NCBI RefSeq assembly: GCF_009749525.1
Contig: NZ_WOAC01000003.1
Span: forward strand, 1 to 64,000
DNA from: Mesorhizobium xinjiangense
GTDB taxonomy: Bacteria; Pseudomonadota; Alphaproteobacteria; Rhizobiales; Rhizobiaceae
Reading direction: 5' to 3'
Length of the DNA: 64,000 nucleotides
The notes beneath the pieces are model-generated. The model ran no database searches and was not told the origin of the DNA. It saw nothing but the letters and a program-made list of their open reading frames with translations. Position numbers and translations under genes: made by a program. Numbering within the stretch: position 1 is the stretch's first letter; the number at the start of each line of letters is the position of its first letter. Shown here one piece after another: positions 48,515-56,606 of the stretch.

Positions 48515-49899
48515 GCTTTGATCTTTCTGAAATGATAGGACTTCGGACGGGTCAGATTGTGATAGCCGATCTCGGACAGCGCGCCGCCGCGCCCGGTGTT
48601 CTTGCAGCCGGTCCAGCACAGGCCGGGGTCCAGGTAGTCGGCGCGGTTCATGAAGACGGTGCCGGTCTCGATCTCTGCGGCAAGGCGCGAAGCACGCTCG
48701 GCATCTGCCGTCCACAGCGATGCGGTGAGGCCGAATTCGCAATCGTTCATCAGGTCGAGCGCTTCGGCGTCGTTCCTGACCGGCATGATGCCGACCACGG
48801 GGCCGAAACTCTCCTCGCGCATCACACGCATCTGGTGGTTCACGTCGATGAGGATCTGCGGCGCCAGATAGGTGCCGCCGTCATCCTGCGGAAAGAGTTT
48901 GGGATCGACCAGTGCTTTCGCGCCCTGCGCCACCGCGTCCTGCGTCTGCGAACGCACCGTATCGGCGAAGCGCTTGTTGGCCATCGGCCCGATGGTGGTT
49001 TCTTCCGCCAGCGGGTTGTCGAGCTTCAGCTTCGACACCCAGTCGGCGGATTTCTCCACGAAGGCGTCGAAATGTTGTTGTGCCACATAGATGCGCTCGA
49101 TGCCGCAGCAGCACTGGCCGGCATTGTACATCGCACCATCCATCAGCACGTCGACGGCCCAGTCGATGTCGGCATCCTCCATCACATAGGCAGGATCCTT
49201 GCCGCCAAGCTCCAGCCCGAGGCCGGTGAAGGTTCCGGCCGCCGCGCGCTCGATGGCGCGCCCGCCGCCGACGGAGCCGGTGAAATTGACGAAGTCGAAG
49301 GCGCGCGCGCCGATCAGCTTTTCCGTGCCCGCATGATCGAGGAACAGGTTGACGAAGAGCTCCTCGGGAACGCCCACCTCGTGGAAGGCGCGCACCATGC
49401 GCTCGCCCACCAGCAGCGTCTGCGTGGCGTGCTTGATCGCCACGGCGTTGCCCGCGATCAGCGCCGGCACGACCGTGTTGATGGCAGTCATATAGGGATA
49501 GTTCCACGGCGCGATCACCCCGACCACGCCATGCGGCTCGCGCATGATGCGGCGGTCGAACGTCTCGGAATCCTCCAGCACGATGGGGGCAAGCGCGCGT
49601 TCGGCGATTTGCGCCATATAGCTCGCGCGCTCGTTCATGCCGCCGAATTCGCCGCCATAGCGCACCGGCCGGCCCATCATGTGGGCAAGTTCCGGCACCA
49701 CCTCGTCCGCCATTTCGTTGAGCCGGGCGACTCCGGCATTGACGAGCCTGATGCGCTCATCGAGCGGGAGTTTCGCCCATGACTTTTGGGCAGCCTTCGC
49801 GCGCGCCACCAGTGTGGCGGCGGCTTCGGGATCCATGACCGGCCGCTCGGCGAAGACCGAGCCGTCGATGGGGGAAATGCATTGCAGTGTTTTCGTCAT
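48511..49899 (-). CDS. Aldehyde dehydrogenase
   Basis: This 462-residue NAD(P)-dependent aldehyde dehydrogenase has APWNYPYMTAINTVVPALIA (cofactor site), FTGSVGGGRAIERAA, the catalytic Glu in LELGGKDPAYVMEDAD and the nucleophilic Cys in NAGQCCCGIERIYV. The C-terminal part (EESFGPVVGIMPVRNDAEAL) is typical. The start at MTKTLQ follows one base after the ligase stop. In the operon it would turn the aldehyde made by the alcohol dehydrogenase into a carboxylate. Confidence 0.94.
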   Translation of the reverse strand: MTKTLQCISPIDGSVFAERPVMDPEAAATLVARAKAAQKSWAKLPLDERIRLVNAGVARLNEMADEVVPELAHMMGRPVRYGGEFGGMNERASYMAQIAERALAPIVLEDSETFDRRIMREPHGVVGVIAPWNYPYMTAINTVVPALIAGNAVAIKHATQTLLVGERMVRAFHEVGVPEELFVNLFLDHAGTEKLIGARAFDFVNFTGSVGGGRAIERAAAGTFTGLGLELGGKDPAYVMEDADIDWAVDVLMDGAMYNAGQCCCGIERIYVAQQHFDAFVEKSADWVSKLKLDNPLAEETTIGPMANKRFADTVRSQTQDAVAQGAKALVDPKLFPQDDGGTYLAPQILIDVNHQMRVMREESFGPVVGIMPVRNDAEALDLMNDCEFGLTASLWTADAERASRLAAEIETGTVFMNRADYLDPGLCWTGCKNTGRGGALSEIGYHNLTRPKSYHFRKIKA

Positions 49900-49900
49900 C

Positions 49901-51268
49901 TCACGCCCTCTCAAAACCGCGCCTCACCTCCCAGTCGGTAACGCGGCGGTCGAACTCTTCCTGTTCCCAGCGGGCGGCGTGGACATAGTGATCGATCACC
50001 TCGTCGCCGAACGCCGCGCGCAGCATTTTCGAGCCGTCGAGCGCCACTGTCGCGCCGCGCAATGTCGACGGTATCTCGCGGATGCCCTCGCCGTGATAGG
50101 CGTCGCCGACAAAGGCCGGCTCCAGCTCCTGCTTGTTTTCGATGCCATCGAGCCCGGCGGCAATTAGCGCCGCGAAGGCCAGATAGGGGTTCAGATCCGC
50201 GCCACCGACGCGGCATTCGGCGCGCACCGCCTTGGTGTCGGCGCCGCACACACGGTAGCCGGCGGTGCGGTTGTCGAAAGACCAGATCGCCTTGGTGGGC
50301 GCGAATGTGCCGGCGGCGAAGCGCTTGTAGGAGTTGACGTAGGGCGCGAGAAAATAGGTGATCTCGCTTGCATGGGCGAGCAGCCCGGCCAGATAGTGCC
50401 GCATCGTCTCCGACATGCCGTGATCGCCCTTGGGATCGAAAAACAGCGGCTTGCCGTCGAGCGCCCATAAAGACTGGTGGACGTGGCTCGAATTGCCGGC
50501 TGCGTTGTCGTCCCATTTGGCCATGAAGCTGATGGCGCGGCCGTTCTGCCAGGCGATCTCCTTGCAGCCATTCTTGATGATGGCGTGCCGGTCGGCCATG
50601 GTCAGCGCGTCGGCATACCGTACATTGATCTCTTCCTGCCCGGCATCGGCCTCTCCCTTGGAGTTTTCGACCGGCACGTCGGCGCCGTTCAGCCCGTTGC
50701 GGATGGCGCGCATGACGCCTTCTTCCTTGGTGGTCTGGAAGATGTGGTAGTCCTCGTTATAGGCGCTGATGCGCTCGAGCCCGCGATAGCCCTTGGCATT
50801 GGCTTCCTCGAAAGAGTCGCGAAACAGAAAGAACTCCAGTTCCGAGGCCATCATCGCCTTCATGCCCATGGCTTCCAGCCGGGCGATCTGCTTCTTCAGG
50901 ATGGCGCGCGGCGAATGGGGGACGTCTTCATGCGTGTGGTGGTCGAGCACGTCAGCCAGAACGAGCGCGGTGCCCTCCAGCCAGGGAATGCGGCGCAGGG
51001 TCGAAAGGTCCGGCTTCATGGTGTAATCGCCGTAGCCGGCGGCCCAACTCGTCGAGTGGTAACCCTCGACGGTGTACATTTCCAGGTCGGTGGCGAGCAG
51101 GTAGTTGCAGCTATGGGTCTCCTCGAATGCGCTTTCGAGGAAGAAGTCGACATGGAAGCGCTTGCCCATCAGGCGCCCCTGCATGTCGACCAGGGCCACG
51201 AGCACGGTGTCGATTTCGCCGGCGCCCGCGGCGGTCTTGAGATCTTGAATGGTGAGCTTACCGGCCAT
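49901..51268 (-). CDS. Glutamine-synthetase-family gamma-glutamyl-amine ligase
   Basis: This 455-residue ATP-dependent ligase has the glutamine synthetase fold: MMASELEFFLF (metal Glu), DAGQEEINVRYADALTMADR, NSSHVHQSLW (substrate His) and NRTAGYRVCG (phosphate Arg). The adenylylation-site loop of GlnA (NLYxLP) is absent; the segment reads GEGIREIPSTLRG. So it is a GlnA-like side branch, as PuuA or ethanolamine-type GlnA4, which join glutamate to amines through the gamma-carboxyl. The genes around it support an amino alcohol substrate. The start is placed at MAGKLTIQDL. Confidence 0.9.
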   Translation of the reverse strand: MAGKLTIQDLKTAAGAGEIDTVLVALVDMQGRLMGKRFHVDFFLESAFEETHSCNYLLATDLEMYTVEGYHSTSWAAGYGDYTMKPDLSTLRRIPWLEGTALVLADVLDHHTHEDVPHSPRAILKKQIARLEAMGMKAMMASELEFFLFRDSFEEANAKGYRGLERISAYNEDYHIFQTTKEEGVMRAIRNGLNGADVPVENSKGEADAGQEEINVRYADALTMADRHAIIKNGCKEIAWQNGRAISFMAKWDDNAAGNSSHVHQSLWALDGKPLFFDPKGDHGMSETMRHYLAGLLAHASEITYFLAPYVNSYKRFAAGTFAPTKAIWSFDNRTAGYRVCGADTKAVRAECRVGGADLNPYLAFAALIAAGLDGIENKQELEPAFVGDAYHGEGIREIPSTLRGATVALDGSKMLRAAFGDEVIDHYVHAARWEQEEFDRRVTDWEVRRGFERA

Positions 51269-51351
51269 GGAAACGCTTCCTGAAACGAGGTCGAACAATA
51301 TATGCCGCCTCCGGGCTGTCCCGGAAGCGGCGTGTCGGTTGCCCTGCGAAA

Positions 51352-52401
51352 TCAGGACTCGGAGTAGGGGAATCCGGCGTTGTTGATGACGCCGTTATAC
51401 GCCTTGAAGATCTCGATCACCTTCGCCTTGGTCTCGCTTTCGGCGGCGATCTCGTCCCAGAATTTCACGGCAGCATCCTCAACCTGCTTCCATTCGGCGG
51501 CTGGAACCGAGCGCAGTTGCAACTTCTCACCGGAGGCGCGCAGCTTGGCCTCGCCGCCCCAGTACCACTGGTTGCGGTAGGTGTGGCTGGCTTCCATGCA
51601 GGACATGTAGAGCTGCTTCAGGTGCTCGGGCAGGTCGGCCCATTTCTGCTCGTTGGCGAACCAGGAGCCGATCCAGGCGCCGGAGATATTGTTGGTCAGG
51701 AAGTAGTCGGTCACATCGGCCCAGCCCACCGTGTAGTCCTCGGTGATGCCCGACCAGGCCATGCCGTCAAGCTCGCCGGTCTGGACGGCGACTTCGGCGT
51801 CCTCATAGGGGATGGAAACCGGAACCACGCCGAAATTGGCAAGAAAGCGGCCGGCCGTCGGGAAGGTGTAGAGCTTGAGCCCCGAGAGGTCGTCCAGGCT
51901 CGTGACTTCCTTCTTGGTGTTGAAGTTGCAGGGATCCTGACCCGCCGCCGAGAGCCAGACGACGCCACCGGCCTTGGCATAGGCCTCGCGCCAGATGTCG
52001 GCCAGGCCGTATTGCTGGAAGAGCACCGGCACGTCCAGGATCGACTTCGTGGCGAAGGGGAAGTAGCCGCCGAAGATGCCGACTTCCACCGGAGCGGCCA
52101 TGGAATCGTCGTCCGAATGCACCGCGTCGATGGTGCCCGCCTGCATGGCGCGGAAGAGTTCGCCGGTCGGGACGATCTGATCGGCGAAGAAGAGCTCGAT
52201 CTCCATCTCGCCATTGGCCGCCTTGTTGAAGGCGTCGACGAAGGGCTGGGTGACATACTGGCCGAGCGTCGCGCCGGCATAGGTCTGCATGCGCCAGCGG
52301 ATCGGCTCCTGCGCGATGACGGGCGGTGCGGCCAGTGCCGTTCCTGCCGCTGCGGCGCCGGCGGCGCCGGCCTTGGTGAGAAATTTGCGTCTGCTAAACA
52401 T
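51352..52401 (-). CDS. TRAP transporter substrate-binding protein (DctP family)
   Basis: This 349-residue periplasmic protein starts with a twin-arginine signal, MFSRRKFLTKAGAAGAAAAG, cleaved near VIAQE. The DctP core includes FADQIVPTGELFRAMQAGTI, DLSGLKLYTFPTAGRFLANF and VAVQTGELDGMAWSG. In most DctP proteins a conserved Arg after GLK-x binds the substrate carboxylate; here that position appears to be Tyr178 (GLKLY). This suggests a substrate without a carboxylate, but needs an alignment. It precedes the gamma-glutamyl ligase by 83 bases. Confidence 0.92.
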   Translation of the reverse strand: MFSRRKFLTKAGAAGAAAAGTALAAPPVIAQEPIRWRMQTYAGATLGQYVTQPFVDAFNKAANGEMEIELFFADQIVPTGELFRAMQAGTIDAVHSDDDSMAAPVEVGIFGGYFPFATKSILDVPVLFQQYGLADIWREAYAKAGGVVWLSAAGQDPCNFNTKKEVTSLDDLSGLKLYTFPTAGRFLANFGVVPVSIPYEDAEVAVQTGELDGMAWSGITEDYTVGWADVTDYFLTNNISGAWIGSWFANEQKWADLPEHLKQLYMSCMEASHTYRNQWYWGGEAKLRASGEKLQLRSVPAAEWKQVEDAAVKFWDEIAAESETKAKVIEIFKAYNGVINNAGFPYSES

Positions 52402-52444
52402 GCTGTTCTCCTTCTCTGGTGGTTCGCGTTTCTTGTCTTTGATC

Positions 52445-53779
52445 TCACCCCTGAAGCGTTCCCCGGAACTGGGCGGGAAGCCACAGCGCCAGTTGCGGGA
52501 ACATCATCACGATTATGAGGGTGAGAACCATAACCGCGACGAAGGGAATGACCGACCGGTAGATGTCGCGCAGCTTGATCTCGGGCGGGGCCATGGCGCG
52601 CATCAGGAAGAGATTGTAGCCGAAGGGCGGCGTCATATAGGCGATCTGGCAGGTGATCGTGTAGAGCACGCCGTACCAGACGAGGTCGAATTCCAGCGCC
52701 CGGACCAACGGCACGTAGAGCGGCGCGACGATGACCAGCATCGCCGTGTCGTCGAGGAAGGTTCCCATCAAGAGGAAGCTGAGCTGCATCAGGATCAGGA
52801 TCTGCCAACGGTCGAGGCCGAGCCGGTCGAGGAAGAAGCCCTCGATTGCCTTCACCGCGCCAAGGCCGTCGAACACGGCGCCGAAGCAGAGCGCGGCCAG
52901 GATGATCCACATGAACATGCAGGATATGCCGAGCGTCTTGCGCACCGTGTTCTCGAACACCTTGCGCGTCAGGCGGCGCTTGATGATGGCGGCGGCCATG
53001 GCCGACGCCGCACCGACGGCCGAGCTCTCCACCAGGCTGGTGACGCCCATCAGGAACAGCCCGTTCATGAGGAAGAAGATCATGAAGGGCAGGATGCCGG
53101 CGCGCAGCAGGCGGATGCGCTCGCCCCAGGTGATCTCGGCGCGCTCCTCGGGCGGGAGCGGCGGACCCAGATGCGGTTGGAAATAGCAGCGTACGGCGAT
53201 ATAGGCGACGAACAGACCGGCCATCAGCAAGCCGGGCAAGGCACCCGCGAGCCAGAGCTGGCTGACCGGCTGGCGCGCGATCATGCCGTAAAGGACCAAT
53301 ACCACCGATGGCGGGATGAGGATGCCGAGGCTCGAGCCGCCCTGAACGACGCCGGTGATCATCTGCTTGTCGTAGCCGCGGCGCAAAAGCTCCGGCAGGG
53401 CGATGGTCGCGCCGATGGCCATGCCGGCGACCGACAGCCCGTTCATCGCCGAGATGACGACCATCAGGCCGATCGTGCCGATGGCCAGGCCACCCGGCAC
53501 CGGCCCGAACCAGACATGGAACATGCGGTAGAGATCGTCGGCGATGCGGCTTTCCGACAGCATGTAGCCCATGAAGATGAACATCGGCAGCGTCAAGAGC
53601 GGATACCATTTCATCAGCTTGATCGACTGGGCGAAGGCGATCTCCACGCCGCCCGTGCCCCATAGCGGCAGCGCGGCGATGACGGCCACCGCGCCGATGA
53701 CGCCGAAGACGCGCTGCCCGGTCACAAGCAGCGCCATCATCGAGGCGAACATGAAGAGTGCGATCAGTTCGTAGCTCAC
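52445..53779 (-). CDS. TRAP transporter large permease subunit (DctM family)
   Basis: This 444-residue inner-membrane protein of about twelve to fourteen helices is the DctM transport subunit, driving uptake with a sodium or proton gradient. Features include LPMFIFMGYMLSESRIADDL, GGSSLGILIPPSVVLVLYG, FLLMGTFLDDTAMLVIVAPL and the C-terminal IAYMTPPFGYNLFLMRA. Its start overlaps the small subunit stop by four bases. It lies 43 bases before the binding protein gene. Confidence 0.95.
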   Translation of the reverse strand: MSYELIALFMFASMMALLVTGQRVFGVIGAVAVIAALPLWGTGGVEIAFAQSIKLMKWYPLLTLPMFIFMGYMLSESRIADDLYRMFHVWFGPVPGGLAIGTIGLMVVISAMNGLSVAGMAIGATIALPELLRRGYDKQMITGVVQGGSSLGILIPPSVVLVLYGMIARQPVSQLWLAGALPGLLMAGLFVAYIAVRCYFQPHLGPPLPPEERAEITWGERIRLLRAGILPFMIFFLMNGLFLMGVTSLVESSAVGAASAMAAAIIKRRLTRKVFENTVRKTLGISCMFMWIILAALCFGAVFDGLGAVKAIEGFFLDRLGLDRWQILILMQLSFLLMGTFLDDTAMLVIVAPLYVPLVRALEFDLVWYGVLYTITCQIAYMTPPFGYNLFLMRAMAPPEIKLRDIYRSVIPFVAVMVLTLIIVMMFPQLALWLPAQFRGTLQG

Positions 53780-54303
53780 AGGCCGGCCTCATGCGGGTGA
53801 TCCACGCTGACGCCGCGCAGATAGAGTATGTCACGGAAGAATTCGGCCAGCGCCTGCATCAGCATGAGCACCACGCCGGTCGTGGCGACGAGCTTGACCG
53901 GCCACATATAGGGCCGCCAGACGGAATGGGCGCGCTCGCCGTATTCGAGTGCGTAGGTCGTGCTGGAGATGCCGCCATAAAGCAGGACGACGAGATAGAA
54001 GATGAGGAACAGGACGGTGACGCTGTCGATCGCCGCCTTGCGCCTTGGCGACCAGCCGGAATAGAGCAGGTCCATGCGCACATGGTCGCCAAGCTGTATG
54101 GAGTAGGGGCCGCCGAGAATGTAGTAGGCCACCATGATGAACTGCGCCATCTCTAGCGTCCAAAGCGCGGGCGAGCCGGCATACTTTGAAATGGACGACC
54201 ACAACAGCACCGCCATCATGGCGAAGATCAGATACATGGCGAAACGGCCGACCCGGCGGTTGAACCGGTCGACGATCCGGATATAGGCGGCAAGCAGATT
54301 CAC
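53776..54303 (-). CDS. TRAP transporter small permease subunit (DctQ family)
   Basis: This 175-residue protein has four transmembrane helices and the DctQ pattern: a short basic N-terminus, FAMYLIFAMMAVLLWSSISK, the WTLEMAQFIMVAYYILGGPY segment, and GDHVRMDLLYSGWSPRRKAA. It pairs with the large subunit encoded directly after it. Translation of the two is coupled by a four-base overlap. Confidence 0.93.
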   Translation of the reverse strand: MNLLAAYIRIVDRFNRRVGRFAMYLIFAMMAVLLWSSISKYAGSPALWTLEMAQFIMVAYYILGGPYSIQLGDHVRMDLLYSGWSPRRKAAIDSVTVLFLIFYLVVLLYGGISSTTYALEYGERAHSVWRPYMWPVKLVATTGVVLMLMQALAEFFRDILYLRGVSVDHPHEAGL

Positions 54304-54351
54304 GCGCCGCGCCCCATGCGGAACGGGGCATGCGCCCCTTCTCGGCGGGCT

Positions 54352-55155
54352 TCAGGCATGCGACCGTTCTCCTCTTTCAGCGCTGAGGTCGCGCACCGCG
54401 CGCCGCAGCAAGGCGGCCAGCCGGGCGGCCCATTCGGCCTGGCCTGTCGGATTTGCGATCAGGTCGTTGCGGATTTCCAGCATGACGTTGGGAATGCCGC
54501 GCGACAGGCCGTGCATTTTGAGCGTGTGGGTTACGCCATCGTCCGGGCCGTAGGGCTCGTTGCGCCGGACGACCGGTTCGGCATTGCCCTCGATGAGGGC
54601 GAGCATGGCATCGGCCAGTCGCGTGTCGCCGTCGTGCAGAATGCCGAGTTCGACCTCGCGACGAACACCGAAATAGATCGGCGTGAAGGAGTGGATGGTG
54701 ACAAGCAGCGGCTTGCCGTGGCTCTCCATGCGTGCGTCGAGGCAGGCGTCGAGCGCCTTGCGAAAGGGTTTGCAGAAGCGATTTGCCCGTTCGCTCCGCT
54801 CGGCTTCGCTCAAACCCGCATTGCCGGGAACGGCGTGGACCTCGCTTCGCACCGGTATCGCGCCCGGCGAGCTCAGCGGCCGGTTGCAGTCATAGACGAG
54901 ACGGGAAACGCGCTGCGCCACCAGGGGCGCATCGAGTAGCGATGACAGGCGTTGTGCCACGGCAAGCGCGCCCGGGTCCCAGGCGATGTGGCTTTCGAGC
55001 GCTGTGTCGGTGAGGCCGAGATTGCCGAACTCGGGCGGGATGAAGCTGGACGCGTGCTCGCATGCAAGCACGATCTGACCCGTCCCTTGAGGATTGATCG
55101 TCTCGACGATCAACCCTGCGTCAGTCTCTCCCATTTCCTTGCCTGTCCCCGACAA
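54352..55155 (-). CDS. N-formylglutamate amidohydrolase family protein
   Basis: This 267-residue zinc hydrolase of the HutG-like family shows VLACEHASSFIPPEFGNLGL, SRLVYDCNRPLSSPGAIPVR, LLVTIHSFTPIYFGVRREVE and NVMLEIRNDLI. The family deformylates N-formylglutamate in histidine breakdown, but no hut genes are near. As first gene of the TRAP/ligase/dehydrogenase operon it may release glutamate from an N-acylated or glutamylated intermediate. That role is inference. An internal Met at residue 8 is an alternative start. Confidence 0.88.
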   Translation of the reverse strand: MSGTGKEMGETDAGLIVETINPQGTGQIVLACEHASSFIPPEFGNLGLTDTALESHIAWDPGALAVAQRLSSLLDAPLVAQRVSRLVYDCNRPLSSPGAIPVRSEVHAVPGNAGLSEAERSERANRFCKPFRKALDACLDARMESHGKPLLVTIHSFTPIYFGVRREVELGILHDGDTRLADAMLALIEGNAEPVVRRNEPYGPDDGVTHTLKMHGLSRGIPNVMLEIRNDLIANPTGQAEWAARLAALLRRAVRDLSAERGERSHA

Positions 55156-55220
55156 TGACGTGGCCCCCTTGCCGTCTTGGAAATTATCCTTTCATATTCA
55201 GTGGCGCGGTCAAGATTAAT

Positions 55221-55264
55221 TCTGAAATTTTTGCTACAAGCGTCGCGCAGCAGAAAATTTCAGA
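55221..55264. promoter_or_regulatory. Candidate RpiR operator, inverted repeat
   Basis: TCTGAAATTTT at 55221-55231 and AAAATTTCAGA at 55254-55264 are exact inverted copies, centre to centre 33 bases, about three helical turns. They lie between the divergent amidohydrolase and RpiR genes. The TGAAATTTT half-site resembles motifs reported for RpiR-family regulators. They most likely control the catabolic operon, the regulator gene, or both. Confidence 0.7.
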
Positions 55265-55296
55265 CGCGATTGCGGATCGGGAGGCGAAGGGCGCAG

Positions 55297-56172
55297 ATGG
55301 AGCCGGCGAACAACAAGACGGTGGCCGAGCGCCTGCGCGGCGCTTTCGAGGAACTCACACGGGCCGAGCGGCAACTCGCCAATGCGTTGCTCGACAATTA
55401 TCCGATGCTCGGCATCGAAAGCATAACGGCCGTGGCTGAATCGGCCGGCGTGTCTTCGCCAACGGTTGTGCGCATGGCCAAGAAGCTCGGTTTCGGCGGG
55501 TTCCCGGAGTTGCAGGCGGCGCTGCGCGCGGAACTGCAGGCGACCATCTCCAGCCCGATCACCAAGCACGACCTGTGGGCGGAAACGCCGCTCCATGGCC
55601 ATCTCCTGAGCCGCTTCGCCGATGCAGTGACGGAGAATATTCGCCAGACGCTGCACCAGCTCGACAAGCGCACCTTCGACGCAGCGGCGGAACTCCTTGC
55701 GGGCGAGAGCCGCAATGTGCATGTCGTGGGCGGGCGCATCACCCGGTCCATGGCCGACCACTTCTTCACGCACATGCAGGTGATCCGGCCGGGCGTGACG
55801 CAGATCGCCTCGAACTCGAATTCATGGCCGCACTACGTGCTCAACATGCGTCCGGGCGATGTGCTGGTCGCCTTCGATATCCGCCGCTATGAGCACGATA
55901 TCCTGCGGCTGGCCGAAATGGCGCGGGCCCGCGATGTGACGATTATCCTGTTTACCGACCAGTGGGGCTCGCCCGCCGCCCGCCATGCCGCCCATTGCTT
56001 CCATGCGCGCATCGAGGTGCCCTCGGCATGGGATTCGACGGCTGTCATCCTGTTCATCGCCGAAGCGCTGATCGCGGCCATCGAGACACGGACCTGGGAG
56101 ACGACAAGCCAGCGCATGAGCGAACTCGAGGAACTGTTCGACAAGACCAAGCTGTTCCGCAAGTTCGTGTGA
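55297..56172 (+). CDS. RpiR family transcriptional regulator (HTH + SIS)
   Basis: This 291-residue regulator has an N-terminal RpiR helix-turn-helix (about 5-80: ITAVAESAGVSSPTVVRMAK) and a C-terminal SIS sugar-isomerase-like ligand domain (about 125-260: VHVVGGRITRSMADHFFTHM). The start is placed at MEPANNKTVAERL; the open frame extends upstream through the candidate operator, which is unlikely to be coding. It is divergent from the seven-gene catabolic operon and is its probable regulator. Ligands are usually phosphorylated sugars or small acids. Confidence 0.9.
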   Translation: MEPANNKTVAERLRGAFEELTRAERQLANALLDNYPMLGIESITAVAESAGVSSPTVVRMAKKLGFGGFPELQAALRAELQATISSPITKHDLWAETPLHGHLLSRFADAVTENIRQTLHQLDKRTFDAAAELLAGESRNVHVVGGRITRSMADHFFTHMQVIRPGVTQIASNSNSWPHYVLNMRPGDVLVAFDIRRYEHDILRLAEMARARDVTIILFTDQWGSPAARHAAHCFHARIEVPSAWDSTAVILFIAEALIAAIETRTWETTSQRMSELEELFDKTKLFRKFV

Positions 56173-56241
56173 GACGCGACGGCGGGGCGGGAGCGCGAAA
56201 ACGGCTGGCCGAGGTATTTATATCAATGGTTTAACGAGAGT

Positions 56242-56316
56242 GGCTGGGGCGGCTGGATTCGAACCAGCGCATGACGGTACCAAAAACCGTTGCCTTACCG
56301 CTTGGCTACGCCCCAA
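56242..56316 (-). tRNA. tRNA-Gln (anticodon TTG)
   Basis: On the minus strand the 75-base sequence begins TGGGGCGTAGCCAAGCGGTA and ends CGCCCCAGCCA, with the CCA encoded. The seven-base acceptor stem pairs fully. The anticodon arm ACGGT-TTTTGGT-ACCGT gives anticodon TTG, and the T arm contains GGTTCGAATCC. It lies in the gap between the RpiR and ppdK genes. No integrase is adjacent. Confidence 0.96.
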
Positions 56317-56606
56317 TCCTGAAGGCCGGATACACGTTGTAAATTGCCATGTCGTCAACGCAGACGCACGGCCCGGACCGGCCGCCCGACCTTATAGGGT
56401 GCCGGCAACGCCGACGCAATATGCTTCGATCATGTGCGAACGCACCTCGCGGCTGCAGATTGCCGCCTGAGCATTCTTCTTCTGCCGTCCGCCTTGAGAT
56501 GTCCTTTCCAATGTCGTCTTTTGGTCCGAGAAGCGCCTAAACGGGATGGCATTTGCCCCGACAAATCAATATCACGTCTGGCGCAAGAGATATCGGGAGG
56601 CCGTAA

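Noticed and set aside
56242-56316. tRNA-Gln as an integration site for a genomic island
   Set aside because: No integrase and no repeated tRNA fragment are seen; ppdK and the RpiR gene on either side look like normal chromosome.
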